Assembly: GCF_003570715.1 (NCBI RefSeq)
Contig: NZ_QXXQ01000002.1
Span: 124,001 to 188,000, forward strand
Direction of reading: 5' to 3'
DNA length: 64,000 nucleotides
Source: Gemmobacter lutimaris
GTDB lineage: Bacteria; Pseudomonadota; Alphaproteobacteria; Rhodobacterales; Rhodobacteraceae
This document shows positions 1 through 8,577 of this stretch, piece by piece. The notes beneath the pieces were generated by a model. It saw only the letters and a list, made by a program, of their open reading frames with translations, was not told where the DNA came from and did no database searches. A program made the translations under genes and the position numbers. The number at the start of each line of letters is the position of its first letter. Position 1 is the stretch's first letter.

Positions 1-54
1 GATCATCCCGTGCGAACAGGCGGAGCGCCCCGTCCCTGCGTGACTTCGCCGCTG

Positions 55-909
55 TCAGTCCAGCGCGAAGACGACGTTGGTCTGCCCGGTGCCGGAAGAA
101 GGGAAATATTCGGTGACGACCTCGCCGCGACCTGTGTATTTGTCCCAGCCAAGCGCGCCGAACAGCATGACGGTATCGTGCATGTCGCCCTCGCCGTCGC
201 AATATCTTGCGTAATCCGGCAGCATTTGCAGAAACAGGTCGATCTCGCCCCCTTGCCACATTTCCAGCACGCGGCGGTCAACCACTTCGTTGAACTTGGA
301 CGAGATGGTGAAGGTGCCGTTGTTGGCGGCGTAGTCATCATTCGGCCAGATGTGGTGGCTGAGCGAGCCGGAGGCGATCAGTGCGACATTGCTGTCCGAG
401 GCTTCGATGGCTTCACGGATCGACTGGCCCAGTCTGCGCGAGCTTTCAAAGCTGTGGACGGTGCACATGGCCGCGACCGACACCACCTTCAGGCCTGCAT
501 CGGCATTCATGTAGCGCATGGGCACCAGCGTGCCATATTCCAGATCGAGGCTGTCAACCTGATGGCTCAGCGTATAGACGCCGTTCGCCCGCGCGGTTTC
601 GGCGATCAGATCGCCAAGCGCGGCATTGCCCTCGTATTCATAAGGCATGTCCTTGATGAACTGCGGGAATTCATGGCTGGTGAAGATGCCCTTGAAGCGG
701 TGATTGGCATTGATGTGATAGGCGGCATTCACCAGCCAGTGCGTATCCAGCACCACGAAAGTATCCGCCCCGGCCGCGCGGGCACGGCGGCCGATCTCGC
801 GGTGACCGTCGATGGCGGCCTGTCGGCATCCCTTCAGCGGCCCTTCCTGCTCTGACATCAGCATGGTTGGTACATGTGTGGCCTTGGCGGCCAGAACGAG
901 TTTTCCCAT
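55..909 (-). CDS. hpaD: 3,4-dihydroxyphenylacetate 2,3-dioxygenase, LigB-type extradiol dioxygenase (HpaD)
   Basis: Cytosolic non-heme Fe(II) enzyme that opens the homoprotocatechuate ring to 5-carboxymethyl-2-hydroxymuconate semialdehyde. The 284-residue product matches the E. coli HpaD/HpcB type in length and from end to end: N-terminal MGKLVLAAKATHVP with His12, DTHWLVN with His57, LEYGTLVPMRYMN, SGSLSHH and a C-terminal EYFPSSGTGQ. The early histidines and a late glutamate are the expected LigB-family metal ligands (family knowledge, positions by eye). GGAGGAACAG precedes the ATG. It is the last gene of the hpa operon seen here, 35 bases after hpaI. A second, unrelated dioxygenase for the same step lies upstream in the operon. 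Confidence 0.93.
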   Translation of the reverse strand: MGKLVLAAKATHVPTMLMSEQEGPLKGCRQAAIDGHREIGRRARAAGADTFVVLDTHWLVNAAYHINANHRFKGIFTSHEFPQFIKDMPYEYEGNAALGDLIAETARANGVYTLSHQVDSLDLEYGTLVPMRYMNADAGLKVVSVAAMCTVHSFESSRRLGQSIREAIEASDSNVALIASGSLSHHIWPNDDYAANNGTFTISSKFNEVVDRRVLEMWQGGEIDLFLQMLPDYARYCDGEGDMHDTVMLFGALGWDKYTGRGEVVTEYFPSSGTGQTNVVFALD

Positions 910-944
910 CTGTTCCTCCGGGGAAGTTGCGCGTTTCCCGTAGT

Positions 945-1703
945 TCAGAACGCCTTGCGCAGCGCGGTGAGACCGGCGCGCAAGGTGCCGACATCCGATC
1001 CAACGGCGAGGAACTCGACCCCCATCGCAGCGTAAGACCGGGCCAGCGCCCCGTCGGAGGTCAGGATGCCCGCCGCCTTGCCCGCGACGCGGATACGGGT
1101 CAGCGCGTCGGTCACGGCGGCCTGCACCTCGGCCGCGCCGGGGTTGCCGCGATGGCCCATGTCGGCCGCCAGATCGGCCGGGCCAATGAACACGCCATCC
1201 ACACCCTCAAGTGCGAGAATCCCGTCCAGTGCCGCCAATCCCGCTCGGCTTTCCACCTGCAACAGCAGGCAGACCTGTTCATTGGCGGTGGCGAGGTAAT
1301 CGGAAATAGCGCCATAGCCTGAGGCGCGCGCCAGCGCGGCGCCCACGCCCCGGACGCCCTGTGGCGGATACAGCATGGACCGCACCGCCTCACGCGCCTG
1401 GGCGGTGCTTTCGATCATCGGCACAAGGATGGTCTGCGCCCCGATGTCCAGCATCTGCTTGATCTCGGCGCGGGTGTCATCGCGTACCCGCACGACAGGG
1501 TGGCTGCGATCCCCCACGGCGCGCAGTTGTGCGAGGATGTCGCGCAGCCCGTTTGGCCCGTGTTCGCCGTCGATCACCAGCCAGTCAAAGCCGCAATGTG
1601 CGGCCAGTTCGGCGACAGAGGCATCGCCCATGGAGACCCAGAGGCCGATCTGCGTTTCCCCGGATTTCAGCCGGGCTTTGAAGCGGTTGACGGGGGCGGG
1701 CAT
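945..1703 (-). CDS. hpaI: 4-hydroxy-2-oxoheptane-1,7-dioate aldolase (HpaI)
   Basis: Class II, divalent-metal pyruvate aldolase of the HpcH/HpaI family. It splits 4-hydroxy-2-oxoheptanedioate into pyruvate and succinate semialdehyde, the last carbon-cleaving step of the pathway. The 252 residues show the family signature FDWLVIDGEHGPN near residues 39-51, a VPMIES metal-binding segment, LLLQVES and VFIGPADLAADMG. The ATG at 1703 follows AGGTG and lies 9 bases after the hpaH stop, so co-transcription with hpaH and hpaD is expected. Related aldolases act on other 2-keto-3-deoxy acids; the operon context makes the HpaI role by far the most likely. Confidence 0.92.
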   Translation of the reverse strand: MPAPVNRFKARLKSGETQIGLWVSMGDASVAELAAHCGFDWLVIDGEHGPNGLRDILAQLRAVGDRSHPVVRVRDDTRAEIKQMLDIGAQTILVPMIESTAQAREAVRSMLYPPQGVRGVGAALARASGYGAISDYLATANEQVCLLLQVESRAGLAALDGILALEGVDGVFIGPADLAADMGHRGNPGAAEVQAAVTDALTRIRVAGKAAGILTSDGALARSYAAMGVEFLAVGSDVGTLRAGLTALRKAF

Positions 1704-1712
1704 GGGGGCACC

Positions 1713-2513
1713 TCAGTTGAAGGATACAGAGACGGCGCCGAACGGGCCGTAATCGGCGAAGATGCGTGTGCCGGGTGGACATTCGACGGGGCCGATGAAC
1801 GACCCCGCCAGCACCACCTGTCCGGCCTCGATGCGTTGGCCATACTGGCCCATGCGGCGGGCAAGCCAGACAATGCCCATGACCGGATCGTCCAGCACGG
1901 CGGCACCAAGGCCCGTGGCGATCACCGCGTCGTTCTTCTTGACGATGGCGCCGACCCAACGCAGGTCAAACGCCCCCGGCGCATGGCGCTGCGGGCCCAG
2001 CACGATCCCGCCATTGGCGGCATTGTCGGCCACGGTGTCGAAGATCCGGCGGCTCTGCCCGGTTTCCGGGTCTGCGCGCAGGATGCGGGTATCAAGGATC
2101 TCGATGGCGGGGGCGACATAGTCGGTCGCGGCCAGCACATCCTCGCGCGTCACATCGCCCTCCAGCGGCGCCTTCATCACGAAGGCGATCTCGGTCTCGA
2201 TGCGTGGCTGGATGAAGCGGCCCGCAGGCACCGCAGCACCATCGGCAAAATCCATGTCGTCATAGATCACGCCGCTGTCGGGCGTGTCGATGCCAAGCGC
2301 CTCTTGCATCACCTTCGAGGTCAGCCCGATCTTCCAGCCGATGATGTGGCGGCCCTGCAAGAGCTTTTGCGCCATATGTGCCGACTGGATGGCATAGGCG
2401 TCATCCAGTGTGATGCCGGGATGGCGCAGGCTCAGCAGGCCGATCTGGCGGCGAAGACTTTCCGCCTCCACCAGATCGGTGGCGGCCTGTGCGATTTGAT
2501 CGGCATTTAACAT
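1713..2513 (-). CDS. hpaH: 2-oxo-hept-4-ene-1,7-dioate hydratase (HpaH)
   Basis: Hydrates 2-oxohept-4-enedioate to 4-hydroxy-2-oxoheptanedioate, the HpaI substrate. It belongs to the FAH superfamily group of MhpD/HpaH hydratases and has their usual length (266 residues). Visible features are LDDAYAIQSAHM, GWKIGLTSKVMQEALGI, IYDDMDF and IETEIAFVM, which carry the acidic metal ligands of the family. The start overlaps the end of the upstream FAH-family gene by 7 bases, a sign of translational coupling. Alternatives such as a catechol-type 2-oxopent-4-enoate hydratase are less likely because every neighbour belongs to the homoprotocatechuate route. Confidence 0.92.
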   Translation of the reverse strand: MLNADQIAQAATDLVEAESLRRQIGLLSLRHPGITLDDAYAIQSAHMAQKLLQGRHIIGWKIGLTSKVMQEALGIDTPDSGVIYDDMDFADGAAVPAGRFIQPRIETEIAFVMKAPLEGDVTREDVLAATDYVAPAIEILDTRILRADPETGQSRRIFDTVADNAANGGIVLGPQRHAPGAFDLRWVGAIVKKNDAVIATGLGAAVLDDPVMGIVWLARRMGQYGQRIEAGQVVLAGSFIGPVECPPGTRIFADYGPFGAVSVSFN

Positions 2514-3388
2514 ACCTCATCCTCCACGCCGTTGCGCAAGGTGCCGATGCCCTCGGCCTCGACCTCGATCACATCGCCGGGCTTCAGCCAGACCGGCGGA
2601 TCGAACCGCGCACCGGCGCCTGTGGGGGTGCCGCAGACGATCATATCGCCCGGAACCAGCGTGCAGAAGGTCGAGACGTAGTTCACGATATAGCGGAAGT
2701 CATACATCATCCGGCTGGTGCGGTCCTGCTGGCGGACCTCGCCGTTGACGCGGGTGGTCAGTTCGATGTCATCCAGTTGATCGGCGGACCGGAACGGCAC
2801 CAGCCACGGCCCGATGGACCCGGAACGGTCCCAGTTCTTGCCCTGCGTCACGTTGAACTTGGCATGGCGCACCCAGTCGCGGATGGTGCCTTCGTTGCAC
2901 AGGGTCAGCGCGGCGATGTGGTCATAGGCATTCTCGCGCGCGATACGGCGGCCCGCCTTGCCGATGACGATCACCACTTCGCCCTCGTAATCCAGTTGGG
3001 GGCTTTCCGGCGGGCGGATCAGCGGCTGGCCATGGCCGGTGAAGCTGCGCGGAAAGCGGATGAACATCGACGGATAGGATTTCGCGTCGGTGGTGCCATC
3101 CTTGTATTCGGCGTTGCGGTCGGGGAAGTTCACTCCGATGCAGATCAGCTTTTCGGGATTGGCGAGCGGTATCAGGAAGTCCACCTCGTCCACGTTGAAG
3201 GTCGGTGCGCGGCCTTCTGCGGCGGCGATCACCTCTTCCAGCGCACCGGCCTCGATCACCTCTTTCAACCCTCGGAAGCGCGTGCCGTATTCGGGGGTCA
3301 GGTCAGCGATACCCTTGTCGGTGATGACGCCATAGCGGTCGGCGCCATGGGCGCGGAAGGCGGCAATACGGGCAGGGATGGGTGTCAT
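2507..3388 (-). CDS. hpaG: FAH-family decarboxylase/isomerase in the HpaG position
   Basis: Fumarylacetoacetate-hydrolase-fold protein of 293 residues with LICIGVNFPDRNAEYK, YPSMFIRFPRSFTGHG, LDYEGEVVIVIGK and MIVCGTPTGAGARF, the family core with its E-x-E and D metal ligands. By position it should decarboxylate 5-oxopent-3-ene-1,2,5-tricarboxylate and isomerise the product to 2-oxohept-4-enedioate. E. coli HpaG is a fusion of two such domains (about 430 residues). Here there is one domain of this kind and no second copy in the operon, so a homodimer would have to do both steps. GGAGG stands just upstream of the ATG. The exact activity is inferred from context, not from residues. Confidence 0.82.
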   Translation of the reverse strand: MTPIPARIAAFRAHGADRYGVITDKGIADLTPEYGTRFRGLKEVIEAGALEEVIAAAEGRAPTFNVDEVDFLIPLANPEKLICIGVNFPDRNAEYKDGTTDAKSYPSMFIRFPRSFTGHGQPLIRPPESPQLDYEGEVVIVIGKAGRRIARENAYDHIAALTLCNEGTIRDWVRHAKFNVTQGKNWDRSGSIGPWLVPFRSADQLDDIELTTRVNGEVRQQDRTSRMMYDFRYIVNYVSTFCTLVPGDMIVCGTPTGAGARFDPPVWLKPGDVIEVEAEGIGTLRNGVEDEVC

Positions 3389-3397
3389 GGGGCCTCC

Positions 3398-4846
3398 TTA
3401 CGCGATGCCGCCGAAGCAGAGATACTTGATTTCGGTGAATTCCTCGATCCCGTAGCGCGAGCCTTCACGCCCCAGACCCGAGGATTTGATGCCGCCGAAC
3501 GGTGCCTCGGCGGTCGAGATCAGCCCGGTATTGATGCCGACCATGCCATATTCAAGCTGCTCGCCCACTTTCCAAGCCCGCGCCAGATCGCGGGTGTAGA
3601 AGTAACTGGCCAGACCGAATTCGGTGTCGTTCGCCATCGCCACCACCCCGGCATCAGTGTCAAACCTGAACAGCGGCGCGACGGGGCCAAAGGTTTCCTC
3701 GCGCGCGATGGCCATATCCTGGGTAACGCCGGTCAGCACGGTCGGCTGAAAGAAGGTGCCGCCAAGCGCATGGCGCTTGCCGCCCATCGCCACTTGCGCA
3801 CCTTTCGCGGTGGCATCCGCGATATGTTCCTCGACCTTGGCGACGGCATGGACGTCGATCAGCGGGCCGAAGACGGTGTCCTCGTCCAGCCCGTTGCCCA
3901 CTTTCAGCGTGGCAAGCCGCGCCGCCAGCTTTGCGGCAAAGACATCATAAACCCCGGCCTGCACATAAATCCGGTTGGCGCAGACACAGGTTTGCCCGTT
4001 ATTGCGGAATTTCGAGACGATGGCGCCTTCCACCGCTGCATCCAGATCGGCATCATCGAAAACGATAAAAGGCGCGTTGCCGCCCAGTTCCAGCGCCAGC
4101 TTCTTCACCGTCGGCGCCGACTGGCGCATCAGCTCGATCCCGACTTCGGTAGAGCCGGTGAAAGTCAGCTTGCGCACCTTGTCGCTGGCCGTCATTACGC
4201 CGCCAATGGCGCGGGCGGAGCCGGTGATGACCGAGAACAGCCCTGCGGGCAGCCCGGCGCGTTCGGCCAGAACCGCCAGCGCGATGGCCGAAAACGGCGT
4301 CTGCGAGGCGGGTTTCAGCACCATGGCGCAGCCGGCGGCCAGCGCCGGGCCAGCCTTGCGGGTGATCATCGCATTGGGAAAGTTCCACGGCGTGATCGCC
4401 GCCACCACGCCGATGGGCTGTTTGATGACGACGATGCGCTTGTCCGGCGCATGGCCGGGGATCACGTCCCCATAGATGCGGCGGGCTTCTTCCGCGAACC
4501 ATTCGATGAAGGACGCGCCATACAGGATCTCGCCCTTCGCCTCGGCCAGCGGCTTGCCCTGTTCCATGGTCAGGATGCGGGCCACATCGTCGGCATTGGC
4601 GACGATAAGGTCATACCAGCGACGGAGGATCGCGCTGCGCTCTTTCGCGGTGCGCGCGGCCCAAACGCCCTGCGCCGCCTCGGCCGCCGCGATGGCGGCT
4701 TCGGTCTCTGTGGCGCCCAGGTCCGGCACATGGCCGATCAGGGCGCCGGTCGCCGGGTTGGTGACGGCGATGCCGGCTCCTGCGGCCTCGATCCACTCCG
4801 CGCCGATCAGCGCGGCCTGCCTGAGCAGCGTTGCGTCCTTCAGCAT
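3398..4846 (-). CDS. gabD: NAD(P)-dependent succinate-semialdehyde dehydrogenase
   Basis: Aldehyde dehydrogenase of 482 residues that should oxidise the succinate semialdehyde released by HpaI to succinate. Motifs include TPWNFPNAMITRK, FTGSTEVG, the ELGGNAPFIVFDDAD segment with the catalytic glutamate, and NNGQTCVCANRIYV with the catalytic cysteine; all are typical of GabD. The chosen ATG at 4846 follows GAGG that overlaps the stop of the preceding dioxygenase gene. A longer open frame exists upstream but would run back into that gene and lacks GabD-like sequence. Having a dedicated GabD in the operon makes the route to the TCA cycle self-contained. Confidence 0.93.
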   Translation of the reverse strand: MLKDATLLRQAALIGAEWIEAAGAGIAVTNPATGALIGHVPDLGATETEAAIAAAEAAQGVWAARTAKERSAILRRWYDLIVANADDVARILTMEQGKPLAEAKGEILYGASFIEWFAEEARRIYGDVIPGHAPDKRIVVIKQPIGVVAAITPWNFPNAMITRKAGPALAAGCAMVLKPASQTPFSAIALAVLAERAGLPAGLFSVITGSARAIGGVMTASDKVRKLTFTGSTEVGIELMRQSAPTVKKLALELGGNAPFIVFDDADLDAAVEGAIVSKFRNNGQTCVCANRIYVQAGVYDVFAAKLAARLATLKVGNGLDEDTVFGPLIDVHAVAKVEEHIADATAKGAQVAMGGKRHALGGTFFQPTVLTGVTQDMAIAREETFGPVAPLFRFDTDAGVVAMANDTEFGLASYFYTRDLARAWKVGEQLEYGMVGINTGLISTAEAPFGGIKSSGLGREGSRYGIEEFTEIKYLCFGGIA

Positions 4847-4853
4847 CCGGGCC

Positions 4854-5834
4854 TCACGGTGCGATGATGGGCGATGCGCCCAAGGTAGAGGCGACGGGTT
4901 CGAGGCCTTCGAACACCGAACCATGCTCAAACCACGACCGCGGCGCGGGGGCACCCCACAGCGTCTGGCGTTGCGGGTCTTTCAGATCCCATTTGATCGC
5001 CTCCAGATCCGGGTCAACCGTCTGGTAGTCGGAGCAATAAATCTCGATCCGGTGCCCGTCGGGGTCGAGGATATACAGGAAGAAGGCGTTGGAGATGCCG
5101 TGCCGCCCCGGACCGCGTTCAATATTGGCAACATAGCCCGTGGTCGCCATCAGGTCGCACAGGTCGATGATGTTCAGCGGCGTTGGCACCCAGAAGGCGG
5201 TATGGTGCAGGCGCGGGCCGGTGCCATTGGTAAAGGCGAGGTCATGCACGCCGCCCTTGCGATGCGTCCAGGCGGCCCAGAGGCGCTTGCTGTCCTCGTC
5301 TTCGGTATATTCCGTGACGCGGAAACCGATCTGGTTGTAGAAACCGACCGCCTTGTCCACATCGGGCGAGAAGCAGTTGAAATGGTCGATCCGCAGCGGC
5401 TTCACACCCTTGTAAAGCGCATACTTCTGATGGATCGGCTCCAGCCGCTTCATCTGGAAATAGAACTCGACCGGCATGCCGAAACAATCGGTCGTGGCCA
5501 GCGTGCGGCCCTGATAGGGGCGGGTGACCCAGGCGACGGCATGGCCCTGTGCCGCGAACCAGGCATGGGCCTTATCAAGCTCCGCCTCGTCATAGACCTT
5601 GAAGGACAGGGCCTTCACATGCGCCTCGGGCGATTTGTGCAGCACCATGCAGTGATGCCCGCGTTCCTCCATCGCGCGCAGGTAAACTGTGTTTGCATCC
5701 TCATCGGTAATCTGAAGGCCCAGCGTATCGACATAGAATGCCTTGCTGGCTGCCAGATCTGTCACGCCGAAATCGACATGGCTCAGGCGGATGATGTTGA
5801 AGGGCGGATAAAGGTTCGGGGCCGGAATGGGCAT
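4854..5834 (-). CDS. VOC-family homoprotocatechuate 2,3-dioxygenase
   Basis: A type I extradiol dioxygenase of the vicinal-oxygen-chelate superfamily, 326 residues. It has two glyoxalase-like halves: residues about 13-125 (LSHVDFGVTDLAASKAFYVDTLGL) and about 150-280 (IDHFNCFSPDVDKAVGFYNQIGF, then LHHTAFWV and HRIEIYCSDYQ). The metal ligands are expected to be His of the IDHF segment, His of LHHTAFWV and Glu of RIEIY. It resembles the Brevibacterium/Arthrobacter homoprotocatechuate dioxygenases and is unrelated in fold to the LigB-type HpaD at the end of the same operon. A GGGAGAGAG run precedes the ATG. The substrate could be a related catechol, but its place between hpaE and gabD argues for homoprotocatechuate. 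Confidence 0.88.
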   Translation of the reverse strand: MPIPAPNLYPPFNIIRLSHVDFGVTDLAASKAFYVDTLGLQITDEDANTVYLRAMEERGHHCMVLHKSPEAHVKALSFKVYDEAELDKAHAWFAAQGHAVAWVTRPYQGRTLATTDCFGMPVEFYFQMKRLEPIHQKYALYKGVKPLRIDHFNCFSPDVDKAVGFYNQIGFRVTEYTEDEDSKRLWAAWTHRKGGVHDLAFTNGTGPRLHHTAFWVPTPLNIIDLCDLMATTGYVANIERGPGRHGISNAFFLYILDPDGHRIEIYCSDYQTVDPDLEAIKWDLKDPQRQTLWGAPAPRSWFEHGSVFEGLEPVASTLGASPIIAP

Positions 5835-5862
5835 GTCTCTCTCCCTGAAATGGTAAGGGGCG

Positions 5863-7374
<1,512 letters not shown>

Positions 7375-7383
7375 CTGCGGCCC

Positions 7384-7773
7384 TCATTGCTTGCCCGAGA
7401 GGCGGGCGTGGATCGGCGTGTCCTTCCAGCTCAGCTCCGGGTCGGCGACGCGGATTTCCAGCGAAAGGGCGAAATGCGGTGTGGAAAGCGGGCCAGCCAA
7501 TGCGGCCTGCGCCGCCCTGAAGATGCCGTCACCGGCCGCCTTCAGATCTGCGGTTGCCCGCCCGGCCCCGACGCTGAGCGTCATGGCAAGAAAGTCGTTC
7601 TGGGGCAGGCCATCGGCCACGATGCAGTGATCGGCCCGATGCGCGCGGATGCGGATCCCGGCCAGCGGAAAGATGCCGGTCGCCACCATCGCGCCATGCA
7701 GCGCGCGGCACAGGTCCGGCATGTCGGCCCGCGCCTCCAGCCCCGGCGAATATTCGATGCTCAGATGTGGCAA
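7384..7773 (-). CDS. hpaF: 5-carboxymethyl-2-hydroxymuconate delta-isomerase (HpaF)
   Basis: Small tautomerase-superfamily enzyme (129 residues) that moves the double bond of 5-carboxymethyl-2-hydroxymuconate to give the substrate of the decarboxylase. The sequence begins MPHLSIEYS; Pro2 becomes the catalytic N-terminal base once Met is removed. The central ATGIFPLAGIRIRAHRAD and MTLSVGAGR are conserved in HpaF. The start is TTG, supported by a strong GGAGGACGAATC just upstream and by the need for Pro at position 2. It is the first gene of the operon, directly behind the promoter/operator shared with hpaR. Confidence 0.9.
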   Translation of the reverse strand: MPHLSIEYSPGLEARADMPDLCRALHGAMVATGIFPLAGIRIRAHRADHCIVADGLPQNDFLAMTLSVGAGRATADLKAAGDGIFRAAQAALAGPLSTPHFALSLEIRVADPELSWKDTPIHARLSGKQ

Positions 7774-7790
7774 GATTCGTCCTCCATTAA

Positions 7791-7804
7791 ATTAACATGT
7801 TAAT
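7791..7804. promoter_or_regulatory. Perfect 14-bp palindrome, probable HpaR operator
   Basis: ATTAACATGTTAAT is a perfect palindrome in the AT-rich gap between hpaF (minus) and hpaR (plus). MarR-family repressors bind such sites between divergent genes, and it lies 18 bases upstream of the hpaF start. Binding by HpaR is inferred. Confidence 0.7.
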
Positions 7805-7821
7805 CAAATGATCGCTTGTCA

Positions 7822-7841
7822 ATGCTTAACATGCGAAGCAT
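7822..7841. promoter_or_regulatory. Second inverted repeat (ATGCTT-N8-AAGCAT) upstream of hpaR
   Basis: Six-base arms separated by eight bases, between the palindrome at 7791-7804 and the hpaR start. It has the right place for a second, weaker HpaR site that would autoregulate hpaR. This is a shape argument only. Confidence 0.4.
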
Positions 7842-7872
7842 CTTGGCAATGTTTCACAGGATCCTGACCGGC

Positions 7873-8334
7873 ATGTCGCATTCCAACGAAAAGGACGGGT
7901 TCGAACTGTCGAAAACCCGCCGCACCCTGCCCATGGCGCTGTTGCGCGCCCGCGAGGCGGTGATGGAACGCTTTCGCCCGTTGTTGCAGGCGCATGGGGT
8001 GACCGAACAGCAATGGCGCGTGTTGCGTGTGCTGAAAGAGGCCGAAGAGACCGATGCCTCTGATCTTGCCGAGGCCGCCAGCATCCTCGCGCCCTCGCTG
8101 TCGCGCATCTTGAAGACGCTGGAGGCACGCGCCTTCATCGAAGCACGGAAAGACCCGACCGACGGCCGCCGCGCCCTGATCCGCCTGACGCCGGAAGGTC
8201 ATGCCTTCATCCGGCAGATCGCGCCGGAAAGCGCCGCCATCTATGCCGAACTTGAAGCCCGCGTCGGTCGTGTGCGGATAGACTCGCTGCTTGATGATCT
8301 GGAAGCCCTGATGACCGCGCTGGAACAGATATGA
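7873..8334 (+). CDS. hpaR: MarR-family repressor of the hpa operon (HpaR)
   Basis: A 153-residue winged-helix regulator: LPMALLRAREAVMERFRPLLQAHGVTEQQWRVLRVL, then ASILAPSLSRILKTLEARAFIEARKDPTDGRRALIRLT (recognition helix and wing). This closely follows the E. coli HpaR pattern. It is divergent from the catabolic operon, with palindromes in between, so it most likely represses hpaF-hpaD and itself until homoprotocatechuate or 4-hydroxyphenylacetate binds. The ATG at 7873 was chosen because the family N-terminus begins shortly before the MALLRAREA helix; earlier in-frame ATG codons at 7849 and 7831 remain possible. Confidence 0.9.
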   Translation: MSHSNEKDGFELSKTRRTLPMALLRAREAVMERFRPLLQAHGVTEQQWRVLRVLKEAEETDASDLAEAASILAPSLSRILKTLEARAFIEARKDPTDGRRALIRLTPEGHAFIRQIAPESAAIYAELEARVGRVRIDSLLDDLEALMTALEQI

Positions 8335-8340
8335 ATGCGC

Positions 8341-8372
8341 AACAGGGCCGCGCCGGTTGGCGTGGCCCTGTT
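8341..8372. terminator. Bidirectional terminator-like hairpin
   Basis: Nine-base arms AACAGGGCC and GGCCCTGTT enclose a 14-base loop. It lies between the convergent ends of hpaR and the sulfur operon. It starts 6 bases after the hpaR stop, and the arms end in TT/AA, which suits either direction. Confidence 0.6.
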
Positions 8373-8412
8373 GCAGCCGGTATGTCTGCCCGAGAGTATT
8401 TGGGCCAGTGGC

Positions 8413-8577
8413 CTAGTTGGGCAGCGCTCCGCAAAATCCGCCCGCTGATGCCTGACCGGAACCAAAGGCAACAGCCGCAGGCGCCTTGTAGGGGTTGGGC
8501 GGTGTGGTCGTCAGGTCGAAAGCCAGCAGCGCGGCAAGACCCAGACCCATAAGTGTCGCGGTGAAACGGCGGGTCAT
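8413..8577 (-). CDS. Small membrane/periplasmic protein coupled to the YeeE/YedE transporter
   Basis: A 54-residue open frame whose ATG overlaps the stop of the upstream transporter gene (ATGA). The product has a basic start (MTRRFTATLMG), one hydrophobic stretch over residues 9-20 and a short Gly/Ala-rich tail ending GFCGALPN with a single cysteine. It could be a signal peptide with a tiny mature peptide or a one-pass membrane microprotein. No family is recognised. The overlap with its neighbour and the terminator-like hairpin behind it argue that it is real. A role in sulfur handling is inferred only from position. Confidence 0.6.
   Translation of the reverse strand: MTRRFTATLMGLGLAALLAFDLTTTPPNPYKAPAAVAFGSGQASAGGFCGALPN

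Noticed and set aside
2489-4867. A 792-codon open frame opposite the FAH gene and gabD
   Set aside because: Same shadow pattern; no motif, no ribosome site, and both opposing genes are secure.
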